From positions 1 to 64,000 of the forward strand of contig CAZZIE010000004.1 in NCBI GenBank assembly GCA_964654185.1: a stretch of DNA of 64,000 nucleotides, in the 5' to 3' direction. A program made the translations under genes and the position numbers. The notes under the pieces were generated by a model that searched no databases, was not told the DNA's origin, and worked only from the letters and a program-made list of their open reading frames with translations. This stretch comes from CAYFQV01 sp964654185 (GTDB lineage Bacteria > Spirochaetota > Spirochaetia > DSM-27196 > PWMO01). Shown piece after piece: positions 1-8,804 of the stretch (position 1 is its first letter; the number at the start of each line of letters is the position of its first letter).

Positions 1-38
1 GACTGCGGGTTGGTAGTGCTAGTATTATTTCTGGTCTA

Positions 39-620
39 TTATCTCCAGTGGTCGAACATGGCGATGATCGAGCACCCCAGGGCGTAGCCGGAGACCGCCA
101 TGGTGAAGGGAATGAAGGTGACACCGAGCCAGTTAACCTCCACCGTCAGGCGACCCGGATCGAGCTGTCCCGCCAGGCGACCAAAGACCAGGTAGACGAT
201 CAAGAGGCCCAGAAGGGAGAAGCCTCCGACGCTGAGTCCCATGACGCTGCCGCCCTGAAAGGCCACCTTCAATGTCTTTCCGAGGTGCTTAGTTTCGCGG
301 GCGCGATTGGCGACACGTACATTCGCAAGTGTCGCGATCTTCATGCCTATCCAGCCCGCCGTGGCACTCATGGTGGCGCCGAAGAGGAAGGCAATACCCG
401 TATACCACGAGACGACGACACCGAGGCCGATTGCAATGAAGATTGCAATGGAGAAGATGATCTTGTACTCGTGCTTGATGAATGCGTCGGCACCTTCCTG
501 GATGGCCCCGGCGATCTCCCGCATCATATCGGTGCCGGTGTCCATTCTCCGCACCGCGGTGTAGTTGATTGCCGCAAGAGCTAACGCAGCAAACACTCCA
601 ATGAATACGAACCCAAGCAT
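39..620 (-). pseudogene. hppA: Membrane-bound ion-translocating pyrophosphatase, N-terminal fragment
   Basis: The 193 residues match the start of the H+/Na+-translocating inorganic pyrophosphatase family: an N-terminal membrane helix, the segment with TGTDMMREIAGAIQEGADAF, a second helix pair and the AGWIGMKIATLANVR stretch. Full-length members have about 650-800 residues and more than 14 helices. Here the frame runs through GCSIIAMF, where the family continues with a glycine-rich VGGGI segment, and then diverges at once and hits a stop. The catalytic loops are therefore absent. The break lies near base 52; bases 1-52 look AT-rich compared with what follows. ATG at 620 is chosen over TTG at 626 because AAGGA lies at a normal distance from the ATG. 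It is a disrupted gene or a gene cut by a rearrangement or assembly joint. Confidence 0.8.
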
Positions 621-779
621 ACGCAACTTCCTTTGGACCAGTGTGATGTGTGTTCTCGCAGCGGCAATCCACGAAAGGAGACGGCACCATTTCCGCTGCC
701 GGCAATTGACGGCATGGTAGCATCATCGTAATTTCAGTGCAACGCGCGCCGCGCGACTCTGCAAGAGAATACAGCAACC

Positions 780-1307
780 ATGCATGTTCATACTTTCGAC
801 TGGGGCCGCTGGCGGCCGACGGATGACGCCGTTATCTGCTTCGTCCGTGACAACGATCACCTTCTCCTCATTGAGAAGAAACGCGGCCTCGGTGGAGGCA
901 AGGTGAACGGCCCCGGCGGGAAGCTCGAGGACGGGGAAACGCCACTCCAGGCGGCCCTTCGAGAGACCGAAGAGGAGGTGGGCATTGTCCCGGCAGAGCC
1001 GGTCCGAGTCGCGGAGCTCTCCTTCGTCTTCACCGACGGCTACTCGCTCCGGTGTGACGTCTTCATGGCAACTCGCTACGCCGGCTCCCCCATCGAGACA
1101 CCTGAAGCACGGCCCTTTTGGGCCCACACCAGTGAGATACCATACGAGCGCATGTGGGAAGATGACGTACTGTGGCTTCCGAAGGTCATTGCGGGACAGA
1201 AGGTCGCCGGAAGATTCATCTTCGACGGGGATACCATGCTGAGCTATGTCTTGCGGGACGGTCTGGATGAGGAGTATCGAACCGGCCTCGCTCGGGCACT
1301 CCAGTAG
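780..1307 (+). CDS. Nudix hydrolase, MutT/MTH1-like (8-oxo-dGTP diphosphatase type)
   Basis: A 175-residue protein with a complete Nudix box near residues 48-70: GGKLEDGE, then the catalytic REXXEE core followed by VGI. The preceding KKRGLGGGKVNGPGGK stretch resembles eukaryotic MTH1/NUDT1 and its bacterial relatives, which hydrolyse oxidised purine nucleoside triphosphates to monophosphates to keep them out of DNA. That substrate is inferred from family resemblance. It is cytosolic with no signal sequence. The gene is divergent from hppA and has only a weak ribosome binding site before the ATG. Length is typical of the MTH1 subgroup. Confidence 0.88.
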   Translation: MHVHTFDWGRWRPTDDAVICFVRDNDHLLLIEKKRGLGGGKVNGPGGKLEDGETPLQAALRETEEEVGIVPAEPVRVAELSFVFTDGYSLRCDVFMATRYAGSPIETPEARPFWAHTSEIPYERMWEDDVLWLPKVIAGQKVAGRFIFDGDTMLSYVLRDGLDEEYRTGLARALQ

Positions 1308-1347
1308 TGCAACGGCATCCAGGATGGTGCAACAGCATTCAGGATGG
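1308..1347. repeat. 20-bp tandem duplication downstream of the Nudix gene
   Basis: Two adjacent 20-bp units begin TGCAAC and end CAGGATGG, with two mismatches between them. They lie between the stop codon of the Nudix gene and the end of the convergent sigma factor gene. No function is evident; it looks like a local duplication. Confidence 0.8.
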
Positions 1348-1364
1348 GGTCGACCGGTGGGGTG

Positions 1365-2351
1365 TCAGGTCCAGAAGTCCTGCATGACAATGCTGCTTCG
1401 CAGCTTGGCGATCGCCTTCTCCTGAATCTGTCTGACCCGCTCACGCGTAATACCGAGAAACTTTCCGGTCTCTTCCAGCGTGAAGGGCCCCTCTCCGGAG
1501 AGACCGAAGCGAAGCTGAATGATCTTCATCTCCCGGCTGGAAAGGGACTGCAGCACCTCCCGGATGGTGTCCTGAAGGGTGACGTGAAAGACCAGATCGA
1601 AGGGCTGCTCCGAGGATTCGTCCTCAATGAGGTCTGCAAGACGCGTGTAGTTGTCATCGTCTACGGTGACATCCAGAGACGTCGTCTCCTGGGAGAGACG
1701 CATGATCTCGGCAATGCGCGTCGCGGTGAGATCCATGTACTCCGAGAGCTCGTCGCTCTCGGGATCCCTGCCGAGTTCCTGGGTGAGATGCTTGGCCACG
1801 AAGTAGCACTTCTTAATGGTGTTCAACATGTGAACAGGAATCCGGATCACCCGTCCCTTGTCGGCGAGGGACTTGATGATGGATTGCCGGATCCACCAGG
1901 TGGCGTACGTGGAGAAACGGCACCCCTTGCGGTAGTCGAATCGCTCCACAGCCTCAATGAGACCGATGTTGCCTTCGTCGATCAGGTCGAGCAACGTCAG
2001 ACCGCGGTGCTGATACTTCTTGGCAATTGACACGACCAGCCGCAGATTGGCGTTGATCATGCGGTTCTTCTGCCGGCGAAGCTCCTCGCGCAGTTGCTCC
2101 CGCTGCTGCTCGCTCTCTCTGTCATCACAGTCGCCCTGCTCATCACAGGGGAGCTCCAGGAGCTCCTGGCGCAGCTCGGCTATGCGCCGGCCGGTCGCCT
2201 GCTCGTCTTCCGCCGTGAGGAGCGGGTACTTTGAAATCTGTCGAAGGTAAAATGCCAGGGGGTCGGCATCGACGGGTTCCTGCTTCCGGGAGTCCGTTCC
2301 CGCGGCAGTTACTGCAGAAAGGCCTCGCGTCTGCGAAGGTTTTTTCTTCAT
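1365..2351 (-). CDS. rpoS: RNA polymerase sigma factor, RpoS/RpoD-like group 2
   Basis: A 328-residue sigma-70 family factor. Region 1.2 (DPLAFYLRQISKYPLLTAED) is followed by region 2 with NLRLVVSIAKKYQHRGL, LLDLIDEGNIGLIEAVERF and YATWWIRQSI, region 3 with IRIPVHMLNTIKK and a region 4 helix-turn-helix (LEETGKFLGITRERVRQIQ). It lacks the long region 1.1 and non-conserved insert of a primary sigma factor, and its length fits RpoS-type alternative factors of stationary phase and stress. The gene just upstream on the same strand encodes an NlpD-like LysM/LytM protein, the classical nlpD-rpoS order of proteobacteria. GAGGT precedes the ATG. Confidence 0.9.
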   Translation of the reverse strand: MKKKPSQTRGLSAVTAAGTDSRKQEPVDADPLAFYLRQISKYPLLTAEDEQATGRRIAELRQELLELPCDEQGDCDDRESEQQREQLREELRRQKNRMINANLRLVVSIAKKYQHRGLTLLDLIDEGNIGLIEAVERFDYRKGCRFSTYATWWIRQSIIKSLADKGRVIRIPVHMLNTIKKCYFVAKHLTQELGRDPESDELSEYMDLTATRIAEIMRLSQETTSLDVTVDDDNYTRLADLIEDESSEQPFDLVFHVTLQDTIREVLQSLSSREMKIIQLRFGLSGEGPFTLEETGKFLGITRERVRQIQEKAIAKLRSSIVMQDFWT

Positions 2352-2483
2352 GCTACCTCGATTCCGTTATCGGGCAGTATAGAATAGCCCCTGTCGGCCG
2401 TCAACCGCCACATTTTGATTCACTGTTAGGAATCGTCTAGCCCTGTCGGAAGCCTATCGCACTATCACTCCACGTCCAACCGA

Positions 2484-3434
2484 TCAGCCGCGGGGCGCCT
2501 CGGAGGGATCGACGTAGCGGTTGTTCTTCCAGACGCTGAAGTAGAGCTGCGCTTCTTCGGCAGTGGGAGTCGATCCGACGCGCCCGATCGGCGTTCCCAC
2601 CCGGACACGGTCCCCCACGGTAACGGCGAGCTCGGAGTTGCCGGCATAGACGTAGAGATACCCGTCGTTGGTCTGGACGAATACGACCCTGCCGAAGGCG
2701 GTGTGGGGCCCTGAGTAGATGACTCGCCCGGCGGATACCGAGTACACCACGTCTCCGGCGGAGGCGGATATGGCGACGCCCGGAAACTTGCCGGTTACGG
2801 GATTTCGGTCTCCCGGATGTGGCCAGAGGACAGTCTGCGCTGCGGGCGGGTTGGTAGCCGCTACCTCCGTGCTCTTCCCGACGGATGCGGTATCCGTCGT
2901 TTCCGCTGCGCTTTTCCCCTCCGAGGCCGTAGCTCCGTCCCGGCTACCTCCGTCCCTACTGACAGCAGAGCCCGCAGCCCTGCCCGACTCCGATGCCGCG
3001 GTGCGCCCTTCTTCGGCATCGGTGCGGGCGTCCGCAACAGCGGTGGGCGCATCCGGGGCGGGGGCGCCGTCAGCATCGTCCCCAGATGAGACAATGAGAA
3101 CGTCTCCGACGCGGAGGACCGAGTCCGCCGTGCGGTCGTTCATTTCCAGGAGATCGTCGACGCTCATGTCGAAGGTGCGGGCAACACTCCAGTAGGTGTC
3201 GCCGCGCTTGACGGTGTAGGTACCCGGGATCACGAGGCGCTGACCGATTGAGAGCGCTCGTGGGTCTGAGATGCCGTTGGCGGCGCGAATGGCGGTTTCA
3301 CTCACGTCGAAGCGGCGCGAGATGGAGTAGAGGGTGTCGCCCGGACGGACGAGGTACTCACTCGATGCGGGAAGAAGAGGCGCGAATGTCAGGGAAAGCA
3401 GGAGCCCCATGAGGGCCGTCACCGCGCGTCGCAT
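2484..3434 (-). CDS. nlpD: NlpD-like LysM/LytM protein with degenerate peptidase site
   Basis: A 316-residue exported protein. It has an N-terminal signal peptide, two LysM peptidoglycan-binding domains (about residues 27-70 and 73-117), a low-complexity Ala/Ser/Asp/Thr linker (about 118-200) and a C-terminal M23/LytM-like domain. The zinc ligands of active M23 peptidases are replaced. The HxxxD site reads GVAISASAGD (about 218), the YAHL segment reads YVYAGN (about 261), and the HLHFE site reads AQLYFSV (about 294). Such degenerate LytM proteins (EnvC, NlpD) activate amidases rather than cut murein themselves, so an activator role in daughter-cell separation is inferred. It sits directly upstream of rpoS on the same strand. 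Confidence 0.85.
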   Translation of the reverse strand: MRRAVTALMGLLLSLTFAPLLPASSEYLVRPGDTLYSISRRFDVSETAIRAANGISDPRALSIGQRLVIPGTYTVKRGDTYWSVARTFDMSVDDLLEMNDRTADSVLRVGDVLIVSSGDDADGAPAPDAPTAVADARTDAEEGRTAASESGRAAGSAVSRDGGSRDGATASEGKSAAETTDTASVGKSTEVAATNPPAAQTVLWPHPGDRNPVTGKFPGVAISASAGDVVYSVSAGRVIYSGPHTAFGRVVFVQTNDGYLYVYAGNSELAVTVGDRVRVGTPIGRVGSTPTAEEAQLYFSVWKNNRYVDPSEAPRG

Positions 3435-3508
3435 TGCAGCTCCGGAGCAGACGTTGTTTCCCTCTTATGTTCGGCGGAAGGGGCCATAAAATTGACTTAC
3501 CGCAGTGG

Positions 3509-4594
3509 TCAGGAACTCCGCCACTGAGCGAAGCGTCGGTCCTCCCAGGGAATTCCCTCGGCGTACCGCCCCGGGTTGAGTGCGCGGTCACGCTCTTCCT
3601 CGGCAATGTTGTGCTGCAGGACCATCCAGCGTGGATAGGGAATCGACCGGGCGGAGACCTCATCGAGCTCCGCCACGTCCTGGTCGGAAAGCTCCAGGTC
3701 CGCCGCCTTGATGTTGTCCTCCAGGTGCTCGTTCTTCCGCGCGGCGACGATTACGCTCGAAATGGCGTCACGGGAGAGAATCCACGCCAGGGCGACCCGC
3801 GCCGGCGTGGCGTCGTGCCGCTTCGCGACCTCCCGGAGCTTGTCGATGATCCGGTAGCCCTGATCGAGGTCGAAGGGGATGAACTGTCCCGCCTCGGCGA
3901 AGCGCGTACCCGCCGGCGGGGACGACTCTCTATCGTACTTTCCGGAGAGGAATCCGCCTGCCAGAGGGCTCCAGACCAGAATACCAAGGTTGTAGTAGTC
4001 CGCCATGGAGAGAAAGTCGTCTTCCAGATCTCGGCCCACCAGGCTGTAGTACATCTGCGCGGTCACGTAGGGCTCCAGACCCTTGCGTTCCTGCAGCTGC
4101 AGGGCCGTCGCAGCGTGCCACGCCTGGTAGTTGCTCAAGCCGACGTACCGCACCTTTCCCTGCCGAACCAGGTCGTCCATGGCCCGCAGGGTCTCCTCGA
4201 TCGGCGTGTTCAGGTCCCAGCTGTGAATCTGATAGAGGTCGATGTGATCGGTCTTCAGCCGTTGCAGGCTGGCTTCCAGGGCGCGCATGATGTTCACCCT
4301 GGTCGCGCCGCTTCGCAGCATGTTGTCGCTCATGGGGAGGCGGCACTTCGTTGCCAGAATCACCTCGTTCCGCATGCCTTCGAGGGCGGTACCGATGAGG
4401 GACTCACTCTCGCCCATGCTGTAGACATCTGCCGTGTCAATGAGATTCACACCGCGTTCAAGGGCAAAGCGGATCATCTCTCTGGTCTCCTCCTGCTGGA
4501 GACCTCCCATTGCCTTTCCGCCACCGAACTGCATGGTGCCGAGCGAAACGCTGCTCACCACCAATCCGGTGTTTCCGAGGGTTCGGTACTTCAT
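3509..4594 (-). CDS. Aldo/keto reductase
   Basis: A 361-residue AKR with an (alpha/beta)8 fold, starting MKYRTLGNTGLVVSSVSLGT. The catalytic tetrad is visible: Asp and Tyr in LIDTADVYSMGESE, Lys in ILATKCRL and His in LYQIHSWD. Later WSPLAGGFLSGKY and the C-terminal NADP-binding IVAARKNEHLEDN segment complete the family pattern. It reduces a carbonyl substrate with NAD(P)H; the substrate cannot be deduced. The start is set at 4594 because AGGAG lies 8 bases before that ATG; the 16 codons upstream in frame are not conserved. Confidence 0.9.
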   Translation of the reverse strand: MKYRTLGNTGLVVSSVSLGTMQFGGGKAMGGLQQEETREMIRFALERGVNLIDTADVYSMGESESLIGTALEGMRNEVILATKCRLPMSDNMLRSGATRVNIMRALEASLQRLKTDHIDLYQIHSWDLNTPIEETLRAMDDLVRQGKVRYVGLSNYQAWHAATALQLQERKGLEPYVTAQMYYSLVGRDLEDDFLSMADYYNLGILVWSPLAGGFLSGKYDRESSPPAGTRFAEAGQFIPFDLDQGYRIIDKLREVAKRHDATPARVALAWILSRDAISSVIVAARKNEHLEDNIKAADLELSDQDVAELDEVSARSIPYPRWMVLQHNIAEEERDRALNPGRYAEGIPWEDRRFAQWRSS

Positions 4595-4690
4595 GAAGCG
4601 CTCCTCATTGTCCGGACGACGACGCCCGGGATGCGGGCACACCCCGGGCGGATCAGCCTGCCCGGCCGGCGCCGGGTTTCATCTGTTTAC

Positions 4691-4732
4691 GCTGATCTAT
4701 TCGTGCTGGTCGATTCGTGCTGATCTACTCGT
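4691..4732. repeat. Three tandem 14-bp units at the end of slyD
   Basis: Three consecutive units, GCTGATCTATTCGT, GCTGGTCGATTCGT and GCTGATCTACTCGT, run from the intergenic space into the last codons of slyD (minus strand). The third unit includes the slyD stop codon. Replication slippage is the simple explanation. Confidence 0.75.
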
Positions 4733-5213
4733 GCTCGTGGCCGTTGTCCCCGTGAGCGTGGCCGTGCTGGAGCTCTTCCTCGGTGGCGGAGCGCACGTCC
4801 TTGACCGTTACGTTGAAGTGTAGGGTCTGTCCCGCGAGGGGATGGTTTCCGTCCAGGGTGACCTCGTCGTCACCGATCTTGGTAAGGGTCACGATCTGCC
4901 GCTGTCCGTCCTGAGAGCGCGCCTCGAACTGCATGCCGAGCTCAAGGTCGACATCCTGAGGAAGGCGATCCCGGCCTACGGAGAAGACGAGGGAATCGGT
5001 GTACTGGCCGTAGCCCTTGTCGGGCTCGACCTTCGCCTCAACGCTCTCCCCGGGGGTTTTCCCCTCGAGAGCCTCCTCCAGGCCTTCAACAATGTTGTCG
5101 TGCCCGTGGAGATAGGCGAGCTCGCCGTTGTTCTGAGAAGTGTCGAGAACCTCGCCGGCCTCATCCTTCAGTTCATAGTCGATGGTTACGACTGCGTCTT
5201 TCTGTACGTTCAC
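4725..5213 (-). CDS. slyD: FKBP-type peptidyl-prolyl isomerase, SlyD
   Basis: A 162-residue SlyD-type prolyl isomerase and chaperone. The FKBP half begins VTIDYELKDEAGEVLDTS and contains LAYLHGHDNIVEGLEEALEGK. The inserted IF chaperone flap lies around residues 70-125, and the FKBP half resumes with NHPLAGQTLHFNVTVKDV. The tail is His-rich (HGHAHGDNGHEHE), as in E. coli SlyD, where it binds nickel and serves hydrogenase maturation. A link to metal handling here is inference, because the hydrogenase in this window is of the [FeFe] type. The GTG at 5213 is chosen because GGAGGT sits at good spacing; upstream in-frame codons look non-coding. Confidence 0.92.
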   Translation of the reverse strand: MNVQKDAVVTIDYELKDEAGEVLDTSQNNGELAYLHGHDNIVEGLEEALEGKTPGESVEAKVEPDKGYGQYTDSLVFSVGRDRLPQDVDLELGMQFEARSQDGQRQIVTLTKIGDDEVTLDGNHPLAGQTLHFNVTVKDVRSATEEELQHGHAHGDNGHEHE

Positions 5214-5423
5214 TGGATTACCTCCGAAAAATGGTCGTTCGACCAGGCAGGACACACCAGTAGCGTTACGGCGTGACGAGATATCGCCGCCCGGCCGTCT
5301 CTAACGTACGATGCAGCGGCGGAAAACCTCAAGGATTGCGGGCGAATTCCCGGACTTTCCGGGGGGAGATCTCAGGGGAATGGCCGCAACCGGGCCGTGG
5401 GCGCGGGACATCCGGGGGCCACC

Positions 5424-5493
5424 GGCGCGGGACCGCCGGTGCGGGGGCCATGGGCGGGCGCGGGACCGCCGGTGCGCCGGGCACCGGCGGCAT
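5424..5493. repeat. GC-rich intergenic repeat and hairpin downstream of the cyclase gene
   Basis: A 20-bp sequence, GGCGCGGGACCGCCGGTGCG, occurs exactly at 5424-5443 and again at 5457-5476. The second copy runs into a palindrome (GCCGGTG / CACCGGC with a 7-base loop) close to the end of the convergent cyclase gene. It may act as a U-less terminator. The whole 5214-5495 spacer is GC-rich and holds no supported gene. Confidence 0.6.
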
Positions 5494-5495
5494 CC

Positions 5496-8207
5496 CTACT
5501 TCGAGCTGAGGTTGAACACACCGTCCCAGTTGGCCGGCGGCGCCTTCTTCTGAAACTCGGCGCAGCGCTTCGCGAAGAAGGTCGCGGGGCCGTCGCCGGG
5601 TCGAGCCGAGAGCACATCCTGGAAGCGCTTCCGCGCCTGCTCCCAATCACGATTCTCGAATAGATCTAATCCCTCGTGAAAGGTGTCAAGGGCCTCCTTG
5701 ACCAGAGGATCGAGCTGATTCGCTTCCTCCACCACCTCGAAGAGGCGAACCGGCGTTTCAATACCGACAACGCGGACGCGGTCGAGCTTCCGATACGCAA
5801 AGTGGTCTCCTGCCTCGTTGCGGGTTGCCTCACTGGCAAGGACCCAGGTGCCGTACTGCTTGTTCACTCCCTCGAGCCGCGCCGCCAGGTTCACAGCGTT
5901 GCCCATCATGGTGTAATCCATTTTCTGCAGCGTACCCATATTGCCGACTACCATCTCGCCGGTGTTAATCCCGATCCGCGTCAGCAAAGGCCCCGGGGTG
6001 CGCTCTTCCTCGACAAGCCGCTCGTTCAGCTCCTGCTCCACCCGTTTCATCCGCACCGCCGATAGACAGGCTCGTCGCGCGTGGTCAGGGAGGTCGATCG
6101 GAGCGCCGAAAAAGGAGATGATGGCGTCGCCCTCGTACTTGTCGATTGTGCCGCGCATCTCCAGGATGGTGTCGCTCATGGCGGTCAGGTACTCGTTGAG
6201 GAGCGCGACCAGCGCCTCCGGATCGAGTTTCTCAGAAATCGTTGAGAACCCTTTCACGTCGGTGAAGAAGGCGGTGAGATGCTTCTTTTCGCCACCCAAC
6301 CGCAGCTTGTCCGGGTCGTTCATGAGATCACTGATGACGTCGGACGAGAGATAGTGAGAAAAGGCGTTCCGGATGTACGAGCGCTCCTGGGCTGTCTGAA
6401 TGAACTTGAACGCCGTCAGCCCTATGAAGGTGAGACCTCCCGAGATCAACGGTGCGATCATGGGCGGATAGTTCCGGGTGAGCAGAAAGTAGGCCCCCGC
6501 CGCAACGGCAAAGACCACCACGTACCCGACACCGACGATGAGTGAAGGCACCGGGTCGAGGCGGCGAATCGTCAATGCGATTGCGAGAGCCAGCACCGCA
6601 GCGAGAAAGATGCCGTACCAGTGCGGCAGGAAGTCCAGGAACCGCCGTTGCAGGATGGTGTTGGTCACCGATGCGTGGGTTCCAACGTTTGCGTATTCCG
6701 GCGAGAAGGGGTTCACCCCGATATCCGTCGTACCTGTGCCGGTATAACCGATGTAGGCGTAGGAGCCGTCCAGCTCCTCCTTCAGCCTCTCCCGGTTCTC
6801 GGCGTAGGTGCCGTATATCTCCCGGGTGGCGTTGAAGATGTCGGGGACCTCCTCCAGAAGCGGTTCGTACTGGTTGCGCAGATCATCCGGCAGATCGTCA
6901 CGGTCCAGGATGCGCTGCACTTCCCCGAGAATTGCCTGTTCGGCATTACCGTTCACGAAGGTCCCCGTCTGCTGAGCAAACTGCTCCCGGACCTCCCGGT
7001 ACTCCTCAATATCCACGTCCCGTCCGTTCTCTACTATGTCGCGCCGCAGGCCGTCAGCGTAGTCGAAGAGCTGCAACGGGTTGGTACCGTCGTGGAAGTT
7101 GAGGTACCCGGCGTCCGACATGGTCCGCAGGTTAGCGACGAGGCGCTCCTCAAGACGCTGATTGCGAACCAGTTCGAAGAATGAAAGATGCCGAAGCGTG
7201 CCCTCGAAGGTACCCTTGGGCCAGTTGATGAGGAACTCGCCATCCGGTGTCAAAGGAATCACAATGTCTTCGGGCTCGTCCTCACCGGGAATCTGCGCCT
7301 GCCGCAGGATAACGCGGTCCGCGTAGGCTTCCACCTCCGGCCTGCCCAGAAGATCGAGCGTCGGCGTAAATGCAAGCTGGCCGAAGAAGTGGTCCTCGTA
7401 CTGCGCAAGGATGTCGACCCGTCGACGAACTCCATCCGGATCAATGATAACGTTCGGAAACCCGGCTCCGTCACCACCTCGCAGAATGGTGGAAATCGTC
7501 GGCCGGATACCGGCGGCGGTGAATGGCCAGGTTCCTTCTGTGTTGTCCTCGACATGCTCGAGGGAAAACTCGTTCATGGCGAGCTCGAGGGCCTCCTGGG
7601 GCACCTCCCGTTCAACCTCCGGCGCCATCCCTATGGTGAAGAAGGTGTTGCCGTGAAAGGCGGCGGCGCGCCCGAAGTAGGCATCGTTATCTCTGGCAAT
7701 GCTCTGGACCTCGTCCATGAGTTGCTGCCGCGCCTGGTCGGTGAGACCGGCGAGATCCTGAACAAATCCTTCCGCCTCCGAAAGCGGGATCTGTCCCTGC
7801 TGGAGCGCCGTAAAGAGGTCCACGATATTCTGGCGTATCTGTCCGAACTGGTTCTGAAGGACCTCCGGAAACTCCTGATTCAATACCTCTGAGTTGACCC
7901 CTCGGGGGCTCGCCTCGGTGTACTCGATGTCGAGCATGGTAAAGCGGTTGCCGAACTCGGCCAGCATTATCAGCCCGTCGGCTATGATGTGTCGGCTCCA
8001 GGGCCAGACGCCCACCTGGGCAATGGCGGTGTCATCGATTTCGAGAAGGAGGAGGTTCTCATCCTCAGGGATGGGTTCCTTGATCCGGAGCAGGGTGTCG
8101 TAGAGGCGCAGATCCGCCGTCTCGAAGAGCTCGACGAAGGACGCGGCGCCGATGACACCGGCGACAACCAACGGAATGAGCACGTAAAGAACCGTTGTAC
8201 GCTTCAC
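5496..8207 (-). CDS. CHASE2-domain class III adenylate cyclase
   Basis: A 903-residue membrane protein. One helix at about 7-26 (VLYVLIPLVVAGVIGAASFV) leads into a large extracytoplasmic CHASE2 sensor (about 27-500, LRLYDTLLRIKEP...LLLLEIDDTAIAQVG). A cluster of hydrophobic helices follows (about 525-605). A cytoplasmic class III cyclase domain (about 640-830) has metal-binding Asp in FFTDVKGFS and KYEGDAIISFFG, plus MGNAVNLAARLEG. The last 70 residues look like a TPR-type helical tail. It should make cAMP in response to a periplasmic signal; the nucleotide is not proven. The GTG at 8207 is chosen for its GGGAGGTG ribosome binding site. It is divergent from an envelope operon that includes a FecR protein. 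Confidence 0.9.
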   Translation of the reverse strand: MKRTTVLYVLIPLVVAGVIGAASFVELFETADLRLYDTLLRIKEPIPEDENLLLLEIDDTAIAQVGVWPWSRHIIADGLIMLAEFGNRFTMLDIEYTEASPRGVNSEVLNQEFPEVLQNQFGQIRQNIVDLFTALQQGQIPLSEAEGFVQDLAGLTDQARQQLMDEVQSIARDNDAYFGRAAAFHGNTFFTIGMAPEVEREVPQEALELAMNEFSLEHVEDNTEGTWPFTAAGIRPTISTILRGGDGAGFPNVIIDPDGVRRRVDILAQYEDHFFGQLAFTPTLDLLGRPEVEAYADRVILRQAQIPGEDEPEDIVIPLTPDGEFLINWPKGTFEGTLRHLSFFELVRNQRLEERLVANLRTMSDAGYLNFHDGTNPLQLFDYADGLRRDIVENGRDVDIEEYREVREQFAQQTGTFVNGNAEQAILGEVQRILDRDDLPDDLRNQYEPLLEEVPDIFNATREIYGTYAENRERLKEELDGSYAYIGYTGTGTTDIGVNPFSPEYANVGTHASVTNTILQRRFLDFLPHWYGIFLAAVLALAIALTIRRLDPVPSLIVGVGYVVVFAVAAGAYFLLTRNYPPMIAPLISGGLTFIGLTAFKFIQTAQERSYIRNAFSHYLSSDVISDLMNDPDKLRLGGEKKHLTAFFTDVKGFSTISEKLDPEALVALLNEYLTAMSDTILEMRGTIDKYEGDAIISFFGAPIDLPDHARRACLSAVRMKRVEQELNERLVEEERTPGPLLTRIGINTGEMVVGNMGTLQKMDYTMMGNAVNLAARLEGVNKQYGTWVLASEATRNEAGDHFAYRKLDRVRVVGIETPVRLFEVVEEANQLDPLVKEALDTFHEGLDLFENRDWEQARKRFQDVLSARPGDGPATFFAKRCAEFQKKAPPANWDGVFNLSSK

Positions 8208-8232
8208 GGGATACACCTCCCTCTTTGGGATC

Positions 8233-8262
8233 ACTATAGTTTGCTCCCGCATTGAATTGCAA
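8233..8262 (-). promoter_or_regulatory. Predicted promoter of the cyclase gene
   Basis: On the minus strand TTGCAA (8262-8257) and TATAGT (8238-8233) are separated by 18 bases, a good sigma-70 match. This predicts a leader of roughly 20 bases before the GTG at 8207. Confidence 0.6.
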
Positions 8263-8275
8263 CGAAACGGCGCTG

Positions 8276-8305
8276 TTGAATCCGTGCTCGACGGCAACGT
8301 ATACT
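8276..8305 (+). promoter_or_regulatory. Predicted promoter of the envelope operon
   Basis: TTGAAT (8276-8281) and TATACT (8300-8305) are separated by 18 bases and lie 35 bases before the start codon at 8341. Together with the cyclase promoter this makes a compact divergent control region. Confidence 0.62.
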
Positions 8306-8340
8306 GCAAGAATAGAAACGTCTCCACCGGGGAGGGAGAG

Positions 8341-8793
8341 ATGAAACGAATCGTCATTCTGGCGTTGCTGCTTGCCCTGACGGCCGGCTTCGCCGTGGCA
8401 CAATCGAACGAGCTCATAGATGAGCTACTAGCTACGGAGGAAGCGCCCTTCGCGGCTGCGGTGTATCTGGTCATGCTCGCCGGCGGCGAGATCGACGAGG
8501 ACACCTCGGTCCAGGAGGCGTACAGTGAGTTCGACTTCTCCAACTGGAGGATCGCGGAGAAAGGAGCGGATGCTCCGGTCACCCTCGGCGAGCTCGCCTA
8601 CCTCAGTATGGAGACCCTTGGCATTTCGGGCGGCATCATGTACAGCCTGATACCGTCACCGCGGTACGCCGCACGAGAGTTCAGTTATCTACGGCTCGTC
8701 CCGGGCAAGGCGTATCCGGGGCGCGTCCTCTCGGGGCGTGAAGTGGTCGACGTGATTGGCCGCGCCACGCGATACGCGGACCAGCAAGGTTGA
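8341..8793 (+). CDS. Small secreted protein, unknown function
   Basis: A 150-residue protein with a clear Sec signal peptide (MKRIVILALLLALTAGFAVAQ, cleavage after AVA or AVAQ). No lipobox Cys is present, so it is probably periplasmic. The mature part has no motif I recognise; it contains GGGIMYSLIPSPRYAAREFSY-like mixed hydrophobic segments but no second membrane helix. A strong GGGAGGGAG precedes the ATG. It is first in a run of four plus-strand envelope genes and only 11 bases before the next. Function is unknown. Confidence 0.75.
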   Translation: MKRIVILALLLALTAGFAVAQSNELIDELLATEEAPFAAAVYLVMLAGGEIDEDTSVQEAYSEFDFSNWRIAEKGADAPVTLGELAYLSMETLGISGGIMYSLIPSPRYAAREFSYLRLVPGKAYPGRVLSGREVVDVIGRATRYADQQG

Positions 8794-8804
8794 GGAGGGT
8801 AGAC

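Noticed and set aside
2484..3434. Active M23 endopeptidase assignment
   Set aside because: All zinc-binding positions are replaced; an activator role fits better.
4691..4732. CRISPR-like short repeats (also at 62571-62600)
   Set aside because: Units are directly adjacent without spacers and no cas genes are near.
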